Assembly: GCF_900106075.1 (NCBI RefSeq)
Contig: NZ_LT629794.1
Coordinates: 1,654,001 to 1,718,000, forward strand
From: Polaribacter sp. Hel1_33_78
GTDB lineage: Bacteria > Bacteroidota > Bacteroidia > Flavobacteriales > Flavobacteriaceae
Length of the DNA: 64,000 nt
Direction of reading: 5' to 3'
Under the pieces are notes generated by a model. The model saw nothing but the letters and a program-made list of their open reading frames with translations. It had not been told where the DNA came from and made no database searches. Position numbers and translations under genes: made by a program. Below, one piece after another: positions 9,549 through 18,384 of the stretch; positions within the stretch are counted from its first letter, which is position 1, and each line of letters opens with the position of its first letter.

Positions 9549-10250
9549 ATGAGCGTACATATAGAAGCCAAAAAAGGAGAAATTGCTGAAACAGTTTTAT
9601 TACCAGGAGATCCTATGAGAGCGAAATGGATTGCAGAAACTTTTCTGGAAGATAGCTTTCAATACAATGATGTAAGAGGAATGTTAGGTTTTACAGGAAC
9701 TTATAAAGGTAAAAAAATATCTATTCAAGGCACAGGGATGGGGATTCCATCCACCTTAATTTATTGCCATGAACTTATTAATGAATATGGAGTCAAAAAT
9801 TTGATTAGAGTAGGTTCTGCCGGCTCATATCAAAAAGAAGTTAAGATTAGAGATATCGTTTTGGCTATGGCAACTTCTACGAACTCAGGATTAAATACCA
9901 TTCGTTTTAGTGGAGCAGATTTTGCACCAACAGCAAGTTTTAAATTACTTCAAAAAGCGATTGAAGTTGCGAAAGAAAAAAATATTCCTATTAAAGCTGG
10001 AGGTGTTTTAAGTTCTGATGAGTTTTATGCCGATGATTTTGAAAGTTATAAAAAATGGGCAGATTACGGAGTTTTATGTGTAGAAATGGAAACATCTGGT
10101 TTGTATACAGTTGCAGCAAAACATAATGTTAATGCATTATCAATTTTAACAATTTCTGATAGTTTGGTTACCAAAGAAAGAACTACCTCAGAAGAAAGAG
10201 AACATACTTTTAAAGAAATGATTGAAATTGCCTTAGAACTTACGGAATAA
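9549..10250 (+). CDS. deoD: Purine-nucleoside phosphorylase
   Basis: DeoD phosphorolyses purine (deoxy)nucleosides to base and (deoxy)ribose-1-phosphate in purine salvage. The 233-residue protein has the PNP/UDP family phosphate-binding sequences ([14 protein letters not shown] near the N-terminus; RVGSAGS around residue 87), the nucleoside-site MET (VEMETSGLY, about 177-185) and the late catalytic aspartate (ISDS). The size fits the hexameric bacterial type. It lies 2 nt after ccoI and 7 nt before hemN, so it is wedged inside a low-oxygen respiration operon without an obvious functional link. Confidence 0.93.
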   Translation: MSVHIEAKKGEIAETVLLPGDPMRAKWIAETFLEDSFQYNDVRGMLGFTGTYKGKKISIQGTGMGIPSTLIYCHELINEYGVKNLIRVGSAGSYQKEVKIRDIVLAMATSTNSGLNTIRFSGADFAPTASFKLLQKAIEVAKEKNIPIKAGGVLSSDEFYADDFESYKKWADYGVLCVEMETSGLYTVAAKHNVNALSILTISDSLVTKERTTSEEREHTFKEMIEIALELTE

Positions 10251-10257
10251 TATAAAA

Positions 10258-11621
10258 ATGATAAAATCACTAATTCAAAAATATAATATTCCAGGTCCAA
10301 GGTATACTAGTTATCCTACAGTTCCTTTTTGGGACGAAGCAACGTTCACAAAAAAAAATGGATTAAAACATTTAGAGATTCTTTTAATGAGAGCAATAAA
10401 TTAGAGGGTATTAGTCTTTATATTCATTTACCTTTTTGTGAGAGTTTGTGTACATTTTGTGCTTGCCATAAACACATTACAAAACGTCATGAAGTAGAGG
10501 AGGAGTATATCAAAACGGTTTTAAAAGAATGGAAATTATATGTTGATTTGGTTGATGAAGTACCCATTGTTAAAGAGTTGCATTTAGGAGGAGGGACACC
10601 TACTTTTTTTTCTAAAGAGAATTTAAAAGTTTTAATTGATGGAGTGTTTAAAGATGCAATAAAACATGCAGAATCAGAATTTAGTTTTGAAGGACATCCA
10701 AGTAATACAACTAAAGAACAGTTGCAAACTTTGTTTGATGTTGGGTTTACGAGAGTCAGTTTTGGCGTACAAGATTATAATGAGAAGGTTCAGAAAGCAA
10801 TTCATAGAATTCAACCTTTTGAAGTTGTAGAACGAGTTACAAAATGGGCTAGAGAAATTGGCTACACATCAGTAAGTCACGATTTAATTTTTGGTTTGCC
10901 CTTTCAAACCAAAGAAAACGTTATTTATACAATCGATAAAACAAAAGAATTAAAGCCAGATAGAATTTCCTTTTATAGTTATGCTCATGTGCCTTGGGTA
11001 AAAGGTGTAGGTCAAAGAGGATTTAATGAAAACGATTTACCAAAAAATGAAGAAAAAAGAGAGTTATATGAAATTGGAAAACAACTATTTTCTGAATTGC
11101 AGTATGAAGAAATTGGTATGGATCATTTTGCGTTAAAGACCGATAGTTTATATCAGGCGACAATCAACAAAACATTGCATAGAAATTTTATGGGGTACAC
11201 ATCCAACAAAACTCAATTAATGATTGGTTTAGGAATGTCAGCAATTTCTGATTCTTGGTATGGATTTGCACAAAATGTAAAAACGGTTAAAGAATACCAA
11301 CAAATTGTAAATTTAGGAGAAATTGCAGTTTATAGAGGACATCTATTATCCGTGGAAGATCAAATTATAAGAAGGCATATTTTAAATATAATGTGTCATT
11401 TTGCTACTTCTTGGGAAGAAAAATCAACTCAAATCAAAAATATTGAAATGCACTTAGGTCTTTTACAAGAACTGCAAAAAGATGGTTTGGTGAAAATTGA
11501 AGAAAACTCTCTCTCAATTCCAGGACATGCTAGACCTTTTGTAAGAAATATTTGCATGGCTTTTGATAAAAGGTTGCAAGAAAAAGAACCGGCAACAAAA
11601 CTATTTTCAATGACAATTTAA
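10258..11621 (+). pseudogene. hemN: Oxygen-independent coproporphyrinogen III oxidase, frameshifted
   Basis: HemN is a radical-SAM enzyme that decarboxylates coproporphyrinogen III without oxygen, supplying haem at low oxygen. The ATG at 10258 encodes the family N-terminus (KYNIPGPRYTSYPTVPFW), but the frame is lost at a nine-A run at 10350-10358; the rest continues in another frame to 11621. One more A restores a continuous protein of about 454 residues. The radical-SAM cluster CESLCTFC (CxxxCxxC) follows the break, with GGGTP and the later HemN C-terminal domain intact. A TTG at 10329 could start a shorter protein that lacks the N-terminus. The upstream spacing to deoD is 7 nt. Confidence 0.82.
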
Positions 11622-11715
11622 AGTGTTTAAAACAATTTTATAGAAACTTTTTTTTACCAAAATAAACAACAATATTATTAATCTTCTTGATTTTTTTTTG
11701 TTAAAAACTCAAATA

Positions 11716-11727
11716 TGATAAAAGTCA
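11716..11727. promoter_or_regulatory. FNR-like operator upstream of ccoS
   Basis: TGATAAAAGTCA sits inside the longer perfect palindrome TATGATAAAAGTCATA with a four-base spacer, 55 nt before the ccoS ATG. Its reverse complement, TGACTTTTATCATATTT, matches the ccoI-side site (TGACAAAAATCATATTT) apart from the spacer. It probably drives the oxidase operon, with regulation by the Fnr-type protein or a paralogue inferred. Confidence 0.55.
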
Positions 11728-11782
11728 TATATTAAGAATTGTATCAAAACTATTTTTGAAATATTAAATTATCAGGCAAGAT

Positions 11783-11950
11783 ATGAGCGTAATATATTTA
11801 CTACTTACCTTAAGTATTTTAGTGGCATTAATATTTTTTATAGCATTTATTTATTCAGTAAAAAGAGGGCAATATGATGACTCATATACGCCATCTGTTC
11901 GCATGCTATTTGATGATGAACTCGTAAAGAAAAACAAGAAAATTAACTAA
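11783..11950 (+). CDS. ccoS: cbb3 oxidase maturation protein CcoS
   Basis: A 55-residue single-pass membrane protein (MSVIYLLLTLSILVALIFF...) with the CcoS pattern: an N-terminal helix followed by a short polar tail containing KRGQYDD and a methionine. CcoS is required for cofactor insertion into the cbb3 oxidase in characterised bacteria. It lies 18 nt before ccoN and directly downstream of the FNR-like box, making it the first gene of the oxidase operon. Confidence 0.85.
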   Translation: MSVIYLLLTLSILVALIFFIAFIYSVKRGQYDDSYTPSVRMLFDDELVKKNKKIN

Positions 11951-11968
11951 ATATTAATACATTAAATT

Positions 11969-14163
11969 ATGGAGATGCAACAATTTTATTACGATAATAA
12001 AATCGTAAAAAAATTCATTTATGCGACATTACTATGGGGAATAGTAGGGTTTAGTATAGGTTTACTATTAGCTTTTATGTTTTTATTTCCAAATCTTACA
12101 GACGGCATATCCTGGCTAAGTTTTGGACGTTTAAGACCTTTACATACTAATGCTGTAATTTTTGCTTTTGTAGGAAATGCAATTTATGCAGGAGTTTATT
12201 ATTCACTTCAGCGATTGTTAAAAGCGAGGATGGCAAGTAATTTTTTAAGTAATTTTAATTTTTGGGGTTGGCAATTAATCATTGTTGCAGCCGCAATTAC
12301 TCTTCCTTTGGGGTACACTAGCTCAAAAGAATATGCAGAGTTAGAATGGCCAATAGACATCTTAATAGCGTTAGTTTGGGTTGCATTCGGTGTAAATATG
12401 ATTTGGACAATTTTACAACGAAGACAACGTCATTTATATGTTGCTATTTGGTTTTATTTAGGAACATTTGTTACTGTAGCTGTGCTTCATATTTTTAATA
12501 GTTTAGCATTACCAGTAAGTTTTTTAAAAAGTTATTCTGTTTATGCTGGCGTTCAAGATGCTCTTGTGCAATGGTGGTATGGTCATAATGCAGTTGCATT
12601 TTTTTTAACAACACCATTTTTAGGTTTGATGTACTATTTTGTTCCAAAAGCTGCAAATAGACCTGTTTATTCTTATCGATTATCAATAGTGCACTTTTGG
12701 TCTTTAATTTTTATATATATCTGGGCAGGACCGCACCATTTATTATACACCTCATTACCAGATTGGGCTCAGAATTTAGGAGTTGCATTTTCTGTTATGT
12801 TAATTGCTCCTTCTTGGGGGGGATGATAAACGGCTTATTGACTTTAAGAGGTGCTTGGGACAAAGTTAGAACAGATCCTGTTTTAAAGTTTATGGTGGTT
12901 GCAATTACAGGTTATGGTATGGCAACTTTTGAAGGCCCAATGTTATCGCTTAAAAATGTAAATGCAATAGCACACTTTTCTGATTGGATTATTGCACACG
13001 TTCACGTTGGTGCACTAGCATGGAATGGATTCTTCACTTTTGGAATGCTGTATTGGCTAATACCAAGAATGTTTAAATCAAAATTATATTCAGTGCCATT
13101 AGCAAACTTCCATTTTTGGATAGGAACTTTAGGAATTATATTATACACTTTACCAATGTATGTTGCCGGTTTCGTGCAAGCTTCTATGTGGAAACAGTTT
13201 AATCCTGATGGATCTCTTACGTATGGAAACTTCTTAGAAACAGTTAATGAGATTATTCCGATGTATTGGATGCGGGCAATAGGAGGAACTATGTTTATAA
13301 TAGGTGTAATTGTAATGTTATACAATGTTGTACAAACTGTAAAGTCAGGCAGTGGAGTAGAAGATGAGCTAGCAGAAGCAGCGGCTTTAGCCAAGGTTTC
13401 TAAATATAGAACAAAAGGTGAAGGTTGGCATACTTGGTTAGAAAGAAAGCCAATTAAATTAACAATTTTTGCAACAGTTGCAATCCTAATTGGAGGTGTT
13501 GTTCAAATTATACCAACATTATTAGTGAAGTCTAATATACCAACAATTAGTAGCGTAAAACCATACACTCCTTTAGAGTTAGAAGGAAGAGATTTATACA
13601 TAAGGGAAGGTTGCGTAGGCTGTCACTCTCAGATGATAAGGCCTTTTAGAAGTGAAGTAGAGCGTTATGGTGAATATTCTAAAGCTGGTGAGTTCGTGTA
13701 TGACCATCCATTTTTATGGGGGAGTAAACGTACCGGACCAGATTTACACAGAATTGGTGCAAAATATTCTGATAGTTGGCATTTAAACCATATGTACGAT
13801 CCACAAAGTACATCTCCAGGGTCAATTATGCCATCTTACAAATGGATGATTAGGAATGTCCTTGATAAATCTGATACAGAAGGTAAAATGAAAGCTATGG
13901 TTGCTTTAGGAGTTCCTTATTCAGAAGAAGAAATAGCAAATGCACAAGTTGCAATGGATGTTCAAGGAAAAGAAATTGAAGACAATTTACATCAAGATTT
14001 AGATTTTGCTAAGAATTATGCAGATGATAAAAAGTATGCAAAGGAAAATGGAGAAGAGTTTGTTGAAATGAAGAATAGAGAAATCGTTGCTATCATAGCT
14101 TACATTCAAAGACTTGGAACAGATATTAAAGTTAAAGACGAGCAAAAAACCGATAAAAATTAG
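11969..14163 (+). pseudogene. ccoN: cbb3-type cytochrome c oxidase subunits I and II fusion, frameshifted
   Basis: This is the catalytic subunit fused to the mono-haem subunit CcoO, as in Bacteroidota. CcoN carries the haem and CuB histidines (H59 in [28 protein letters not shown]) in a polytopic membrane domain. The CcoO part follows, with a linking helix and the haem c motif CVGCH (nt 13613-13627) and a distal methionine-containing region. At 12816-12822 a run of seven G breaks the frame: the first frame ends at 12826 after APSWGG, and the second resumes with [10 protein letters not shown]. Eight G would give an uninterrupted protein of about 731 residues. As sequenced, no complete oxidase can be made. 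Neighbours are ccoS, ccoQ and ccoP. Confidence 0.9.
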
Positions 14164-14168
14164 AAAAT

Positions 14169-14336
14169 ATGTTAAAATTTGTAAAAAATCATATGGAGAG
14201 TATCACCGGTATAGAAATATATCCAATGATATCACTAATAATATTTTTCACTTTTTTTGTAGCCTTATTTTGGTGGGTTTTTACAGCAAAAAAGGAGTAT
14301 ATAAATACCGTAAGTAATTTACCGTTAGATCATTAG
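14169..14336 (+). CDS. ccoQ: cbb3 oxidase subunit CcoQ
   Basis: A 55-residue protein with a short polar N-terminus, one transmembrane helix (MISLIIFFTFFVALFWWVF) and a basic tail (TAKKEY). This matches the small CcoQ/FixQ subunit that stabilises the assembled oxidase. It begins 5 nt after the ccoNO stop and ends 14 nt before ccoP, so the operon order N-O-Q-P is conserved. Confidence 0.8.
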   Translation: MLKFVKNHMESITGIEIYPMISLIIFFTFFVALFWWVFTAKKEYINTVSNLPLDH

Positions 14337-14350
14337 TAAAATAAATAAAA

Positions 14351-15208
14351 ATGAAAAAATATTTTCAATCCACAGTATATGTAATTTTTGTAATAGTTAC
14401 GTTTATAGCACTTGCGAAATCTTTTATGGTGTATGAGAACCCCTTTGATCTTTATGAAAACCCTCTTGTCTGGTTGGCATTAATAGGATTAATTTTAGTA
14501 GTCGCTTTAAAAGAAATTGTAAATATTATTGCAGTAACTAAGGTAAGACAATTTCAAAATGAAAAAGAGGGTATTGTGCCAGAAGCAGCAGATGCCTGGA
14601 TTCAAAAGCTAATAAAATCTTGGACAAAAGTAAAACCGATAGAACAAGAGCAAGAAATTATTTTAGACCATAATTACGATGGTATTAGAGAATTAGACAA
14701 TTCTCTTCCACCTTGGTGGGTGTATATGTTTTATGCAACTATTGTTTTTGCAGTTGTTTATTTAATAAGGTTTGAGGTTTTAGACGGAGATAATCAAATT
14801 ATGGAATATGAAAAGGCAGTAGCAGCGGCAAGAACGGAAATAGATAAATACAAATCTACGGCTACAGATTTAATTACAGCTGAAAACGTAACTCTACTGA
14901 CAGAAAGTAAAGATTTAAAAAGAGGTAAAGCTGTTTTTAATTTAAACTGTGCATCTTGTCATTTGTCAGATGGAGGTGGATCTATAGGTCCAAATTTAAC
15001 AGATGAATTTTGGTTTCTTGGTGGTGGTGTTAAAAATGTTTTTATGACTATTTCTAATGGAGGTAGAGATGGAAAAGGAATGATTGCCTGGAATAAAACT
15101 TTAAAAGCAGCAGACATAGCTAAAGTTTCTAGTTATGTAATTTCATTGCAAGGAACTACTCCAGCAAAAGCAAAAATAGCTCAAGGGGAAAAATGGGTTC
15201 AAGAATAA
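14351..15208 (+). CDS. ccoP: cbb3 oxidase subunit III, c-type cytochrome
   Basis: CcoP passes electrons to CcoO and CcoN. The 285-residue protein has an N-terminal membrane region (two helices in the first 60 residues), the CcoP N-terminal motif (DHNYDGIRELDNSLPPWW, about residues 109-126) with its following helix, and a periplasmic cytochrome c domain with CASCH near residue 202. Only one CxxCH motif is present, whereas proteobacterial CcoP usually carries two haems. The frame is intact. It is followed after a 72-nt gap by ccoG. Confidence 0.9.
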   Translation: MKKYFQSTVYVIFVIVTFIALAKSFMVYENPFDLYENPLVWLALIGLILVVALKEIVNIIAVTKVRQFQNEKEGIVPEAADAWIQKLIKSWTKVKPIEQEQEIILDHNYDGIRELDNSLPPWWVYMFYATIVFAVVYLIRFEVLDGDNQIMEYEKAVAAARTEIDKYKSTATDLITAENVTLLTESKDLKRGKAVFNLNCASCHLSDGGGSIGPNLTDEFWFLGGGVKNVFMTISNGGRDGKGMIAWNKTLKAADIAKVSSYVISLQGTTPAKAKIAQGEKWVQE

Positions 15209-15280
15209 TAAAGTGTAAAAGAAAAAAGTTTAACAAATAAAGTTAAAAAGAATAATTGGTTAGGTTTTTATAGAAATACC

Positions 15281-16702
15281 ATGGAAATACCCAACAAAGA
15301 AAGTTTTAGAGATAGCATTGGTACCATGAATTCAGATGGGAAACGATCTTGGGTATTTCCAAAAAAACCAAGTGGCAGGTTTTATAAATATAGAAGCTAT
15401 GTAAGTTATTTTCTTTTGATTTTTTTTCTTTTTTCACCATTTTTAAAAATTAAAGGAAATCAGTTTTTACTATTTAATGTCTTAGAACGTAAGTTTAATA
15501 TTTTTGGATTTCAATTTTGGCCCCAAGATTTCTATTTATTGGTAATTTCAATGATCGTAGGTGTCGTCTTTATAATTCTTTTTACAGTTGTTTTTGGTCG
15601 AATTTTTTGCGGGTGGATTTGTCCACAAACTATTTTTTTAGAAATGGTTTTCAGAAAAATTGAACATTTGATTGATGGTAATCGAGGAAAACAAATAAGG
15701 CTCAGTAAACAACCTTGGAATGCAGAAAAAATAAGAAAACGAATTCTAAAATGGTCTATTTTTTTTATCATTTCTTTCATTATTGCCAATGTTTTTTTAG
15801 CTTATTTAATTGGAGGTGATACAGTTATAGGTTTTATTAAAGGAAACCCCTTAGATAATATTAGAACACTTATATCTCTTATGATTTTTACTTGTGTATT
15901 CTATTTTGTTTTTGCTTGGTTTAGAGAGCAAGTATGTATTATAGCCTGTCCTTATGGCCGATTGCAAGGAGTTTTATTAGACAACAAAACTATAAATGTA
16001 GCGTATGATTACAAAAGGGGAGAAGGAGAAAATGGAAGAGCTAAATTTAGAAAAAATGAAGACAGAACAGTCGCAGGAAAAGGAGATTGTATAGATTGTA
16101 AACAATGCGTGGTAGTTTGTCCGACTGGTATTGATATTAGAAATGGTACGCAATTAGAGTGTATAAATTGTACAGCTTGCATAGATGAATGTGATCATAT
16201 GATGGAAAACATAGGTTTGCCTAAAGGATTAATTAGATATGCAAGTGAAGATAATATTGCTAAAAAGAAAACATTTAAGTTTTCAGCAAGAATGAAAAGC
16301 TATTCAGCCGTATTATTCATACTATTAGGTATTTTAATAGGAATGTTGTTTTTAAGAAATGAAGTAGAGGCTAACATTTTAAGATTACCAGGACAATTAT
16401 ATGAACACAAAGAAAATAATATTATTAGTAATGTGTATACCTACAAAGTTATCAATAAAACAATAAAAGATATTCAAGATGTGAATTATAAAATTTTGTC
16501 TCATACAGGTAAAATAAAACTAGTTTCAAATCATAACTTTATAATTCCAAAACAAAGTTTAGCAGAAGGAACTTTATTTATAGAGTTAAATACTTCAGCT
16601 ATAAAAAAGGATAAAATAAAATTAGAAATAGGAGTTTTTAGTGGAACTAGACTAATAGAAACCACCTTTACAAATTTTCTAGGACCAAGAAGTTACAGAT
16701 AA
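15281..16702 (+). CDS. ccoG: cbb3 oxidase accessory protein, polyferredoxin
   Basis: CcoG (FixG/RdxA) is a membrane iron-sulfur protein implicated in copper handling during cbb3 assembly. The 473-residue protein has membrane helices, the conserved FGRIFCGWICPQ and CIIACPYGR segments, and two ferredoxin-type 4Fe-4S clusters (CIDCKQCVVVCP, then CINCTACIDECD), followed by a helix and a C-terminal immunoglobulin-like domain. The first ATG is preceded by a short A-rich leader, and the N-terminus 'SFRDSIGTM...GKRSWV' is typical of the family. Located between ccoP and ccoH. Confidence 0.92.
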   Translation: MEIPNKESFRDSIGTMNSDGKRSWVFPKKPSGRFYKYRSYVSYFLLIFFLFSPFLKIKGNQFLLFNVLERKFNIFGFQFWPQDFYLLVISMIVGVVFIILFTVVFGRIFCGWICPQTIFLEMVFRKIEHLIDGNRGKQIRLSKQPWNAEKIRKRILKWSIFFIISFIIANVFLAYLIGGDTVIGFIKGNPLDNIRTLISLMIFTCVFYFVFAWFREQVCIIACPYGRLQGVLLDNKTINVAYDYKRGEGENGRAKFRKNEDRTVAGKGDCIDCKQCVVVCPTGIDIRNGTQLECINCTACIDECDHMMENIGLPKGLIRYASEDNIAKKKTFKFSARMKSYSAVLFILLGILIGMLFLRNEVEANILRLPGQLYEHKENNIISNVYTYKVINKTIKDIQDVNYKILSHTGKIKLVSNHNFIIPKQSLAEGTLFIELNTSAIKKDKIKLEIGVFSGTRLIETTFTNFLGPRSYR

Positions 16703-16714
16703 AAGAATAGAATT

Positions 16715-17161
16715 ATGAAAATAAATTGGGGTACAGGTATCGTTATTGTTATTGCGGCGTTTATAAGTTTTATTATGTATTTTGTAATTACTATGAGTAC
16801 AAATAATAAATACAGTTATGATTTAGTAACTGATATCTATTATCAGCAAGAATTACAATACCAAAAACAAATTGAAGCTGAGAAAAATGCAAAAAATTTA
16901 ATAGAGAATGTAAAACTAAAACATTCTGAATTCGGACTAACCGTAAATTTTCCGAAAGATTTAGATTATAAAATGATTAATGGAAAAGTGTTCCTATACA
17001 GACCATCTAATAAACAATTAGATTTTGAAATACCTATTTCAATCTCTAAACCATATTTGCTCGTGCCTGAGAAACGTTTATTAGATGGTCGTTGGAACAT
17101 TATTGTGTCTTGGACTTATGAGAAAAAAGATTATTTATTTAAAAAAGAATTAAACTTATAA
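16715..17161 (+). CDS. ccoH: FixH/CcoH family protein
   Basis: A 148-residue protein with one N-terminal transmembrane helix (about residues 7-27), an alpha-helical segment (YYQQELQYQKQIEAEKNA) and a C-terminal beta-rich domain. This is the FixH layout, a cbb3 assembly factor proposed to interact with CcoI. It follows ccoG by 12 nt, and its TAA stop shares one base with the ATG of the next gene, so translation is coupled. The assignment rests on architecture and operon position because FixH is poorly conserved. Confidence 0.82.
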   Translation: MKINWGTGIVIVIAAFISFIMYFVITMSTNNKYSYDLVTDIYYQQELQYQKQIEAEKNAKNLIENVKLKHSEFGLTVNFPKDLDYKMINGKVFLYRPSNKQLDFEIPISISKPYLLVPEKRLLDGRWNIIVSWTYEKKDYLFKKELNL

Positions 17162-17865
17162 TGTTTTTATCTGCAATCATATTTGGTGTATTCGGGAGTT
17201 TTCATTGCATAGGAATGTGTGGTCCAATAGCTTTTATGCTGCCGGTAGACAGACAGAAACCGTTAAAAACTTTTTTCCAAATTTTAAGTTATCATTTTGG
17301 AAGGTTATTAACTTATAGCTTCATTGGTTTGCTTTTTGGTATTTTAGGCAAAGGTTTTTATTTCTTTGGATTTCAGCAGCAATTATCGATTATTACAGGT
17401 GTTTTAATGATTTTTATAATTCTTTTTCCTAGAATATTTAAAAAATTCAGTTTTTCTAAAAATATAAGTACCATCATTTTCAGAATAAAAAATAGCTTAG
17501 GAAAAGAGTTGAAAAAGAAAGGAAATGACACTTTTTTTACCATTGGATTTTTAAATGGTTTTTTACCTTGTGGTTTGGTATATATGGCTATTTTTGGAGC
17601 AATAGCAGCTTCTAATCCACTGTCAGGCAGTTTATATATGTTTTTATTTGGTTTAGGTACCATTCCGTTAATGACAGCGGTGGTTTATTTAGGCCGCTTT
17701 ACCAAAGGTAACTTCAGAAAAAATATTCAAAAAGCAATTCCAATTTTTGTTGTTTTTATTGGCACTTTATTTATTTTAAGAGGTTTGGGTTTAGGCATAC
17801 CTTTTATTTCTCCATTAGAACCTATTTTATCTTCTGCTGGAAGCAGTGCACGAAGTTGTTTTTAA
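17161..17865 (+). CDS. SafE/TauE-like (UreH-type) membrane protein
   Basis: A 234-residue polytopic protein beginning with 'GVFGSFHCIGMCGPIAF', the conserved FHCxGMCGP signature of the UreH/CcoH-associated subgroup of sulfite-exporter TauE/SafE proteins, followed by HFGRL and NGFLPCGLVY. In oxidase operons such proteins are often found at the end and may take part in copper or thiol handling; the transported substrate is unknown. It overlaps ccoH by one base (TAATG) and is the last gene of the respiratory cluster. The cysteine pairs in two membrane segments would suit metal binding. Confidence 0.8.
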   Translation: MFLSAIIFGVFGSFHCIGMCGPIAFMLPVDRQKPLKTFFQILSYHFGRLLTYSFIGLLFGILGKGFYFFGFQQQLSIITGVLMIFIILFPRIFKKFSFSKNISTIIFRIKNSLGKELKKKGNDTFFTIGFLNGFLPCGLVYMAIFGAIAASNPLSGSLYMFLFGLGTIPLMTAVVYLGRFTKGNFRKNIQKAIPIFVVFIGTLFILRGLGLGIPFISPLEPILSSAGSSARSCF

Positions 17866-18384
17866 GATAAATTTATTTTCTGATTTTGTATTCTATTAAT
17901 TCATCTATATTTAATTGAATTTTATCTATAGAAGTATAACTATTAATCAATTATAAAATACCGTAATCATAAAATGACATAATTTAGTTTTAGTGAATTT
18001 ATTTTAAATTTCTTAAATGAGCTATGCTCTTTTTACTTGAATAATTTTAAAATAAAGTTATTTAACTAAATATTTCAGTTTTGTAGAATTAAATGATGAG
18101 AAAATTACCTTCATTAAAATGGAAATAAATTAGTTTAGTTAAAGAGTCTTAATTATTTATTATCAATAGTTGTTCATATGAAAAAATTTATGGAATTTAC
18201 TTTTAAATAATGTTAAGAGTATTAAAAAAATGGTTCGAGGGACTTCAAAGAGTGATAATGAAGTGTATTCTATATTATTTAGATAGGATTACCATTTTTA
18301 ATGTCTAATATTATAAATTATAAAATCAAAATTATTGTTACCTTGCGTTACTAGATTCCAAACAAATTTATACTCAATTAAAGT
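17866..18384. other. 519-nt gene-free stretch between the oxidase cluster and the sensor kinase
   Basis: Very AT-rich with no frame above about 20 codons that looks coding. No clear terminator hairpin with a T tract was found after the SafE-like gene, and no good TAnnTTTG promoter was found close to the kinase start. A short motif, TCATAAAATGAC near 17967-17978, has FNR-like half sites in the outward orientation and is probably chance. Confidence 0.5.

Noticed and set aside
10259..10269. TGATAAAATCA at the hemN start as a third FNR box
   Set aside because: The spacer is three bases instead of four, and the element covers the start codon itself, where an operator would be unusual.
12697..12834. 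Separate gene starting at 12697 for the second half of ccoNO
   Set aside because: The first 45 codons of this frame are a shadow of the ccoN frame; family sequence begins only at [10 protein letters not shown] after the G tract, so it is the continuation of one gene.
17967..17978. TCATAAAATGAC upstream of the sensor kinase as an FNR box
   Set aside because: The half sites point outward instead of inward (TGAY-N4-RTCA is required), and the site is 400 nt from the kinase start.
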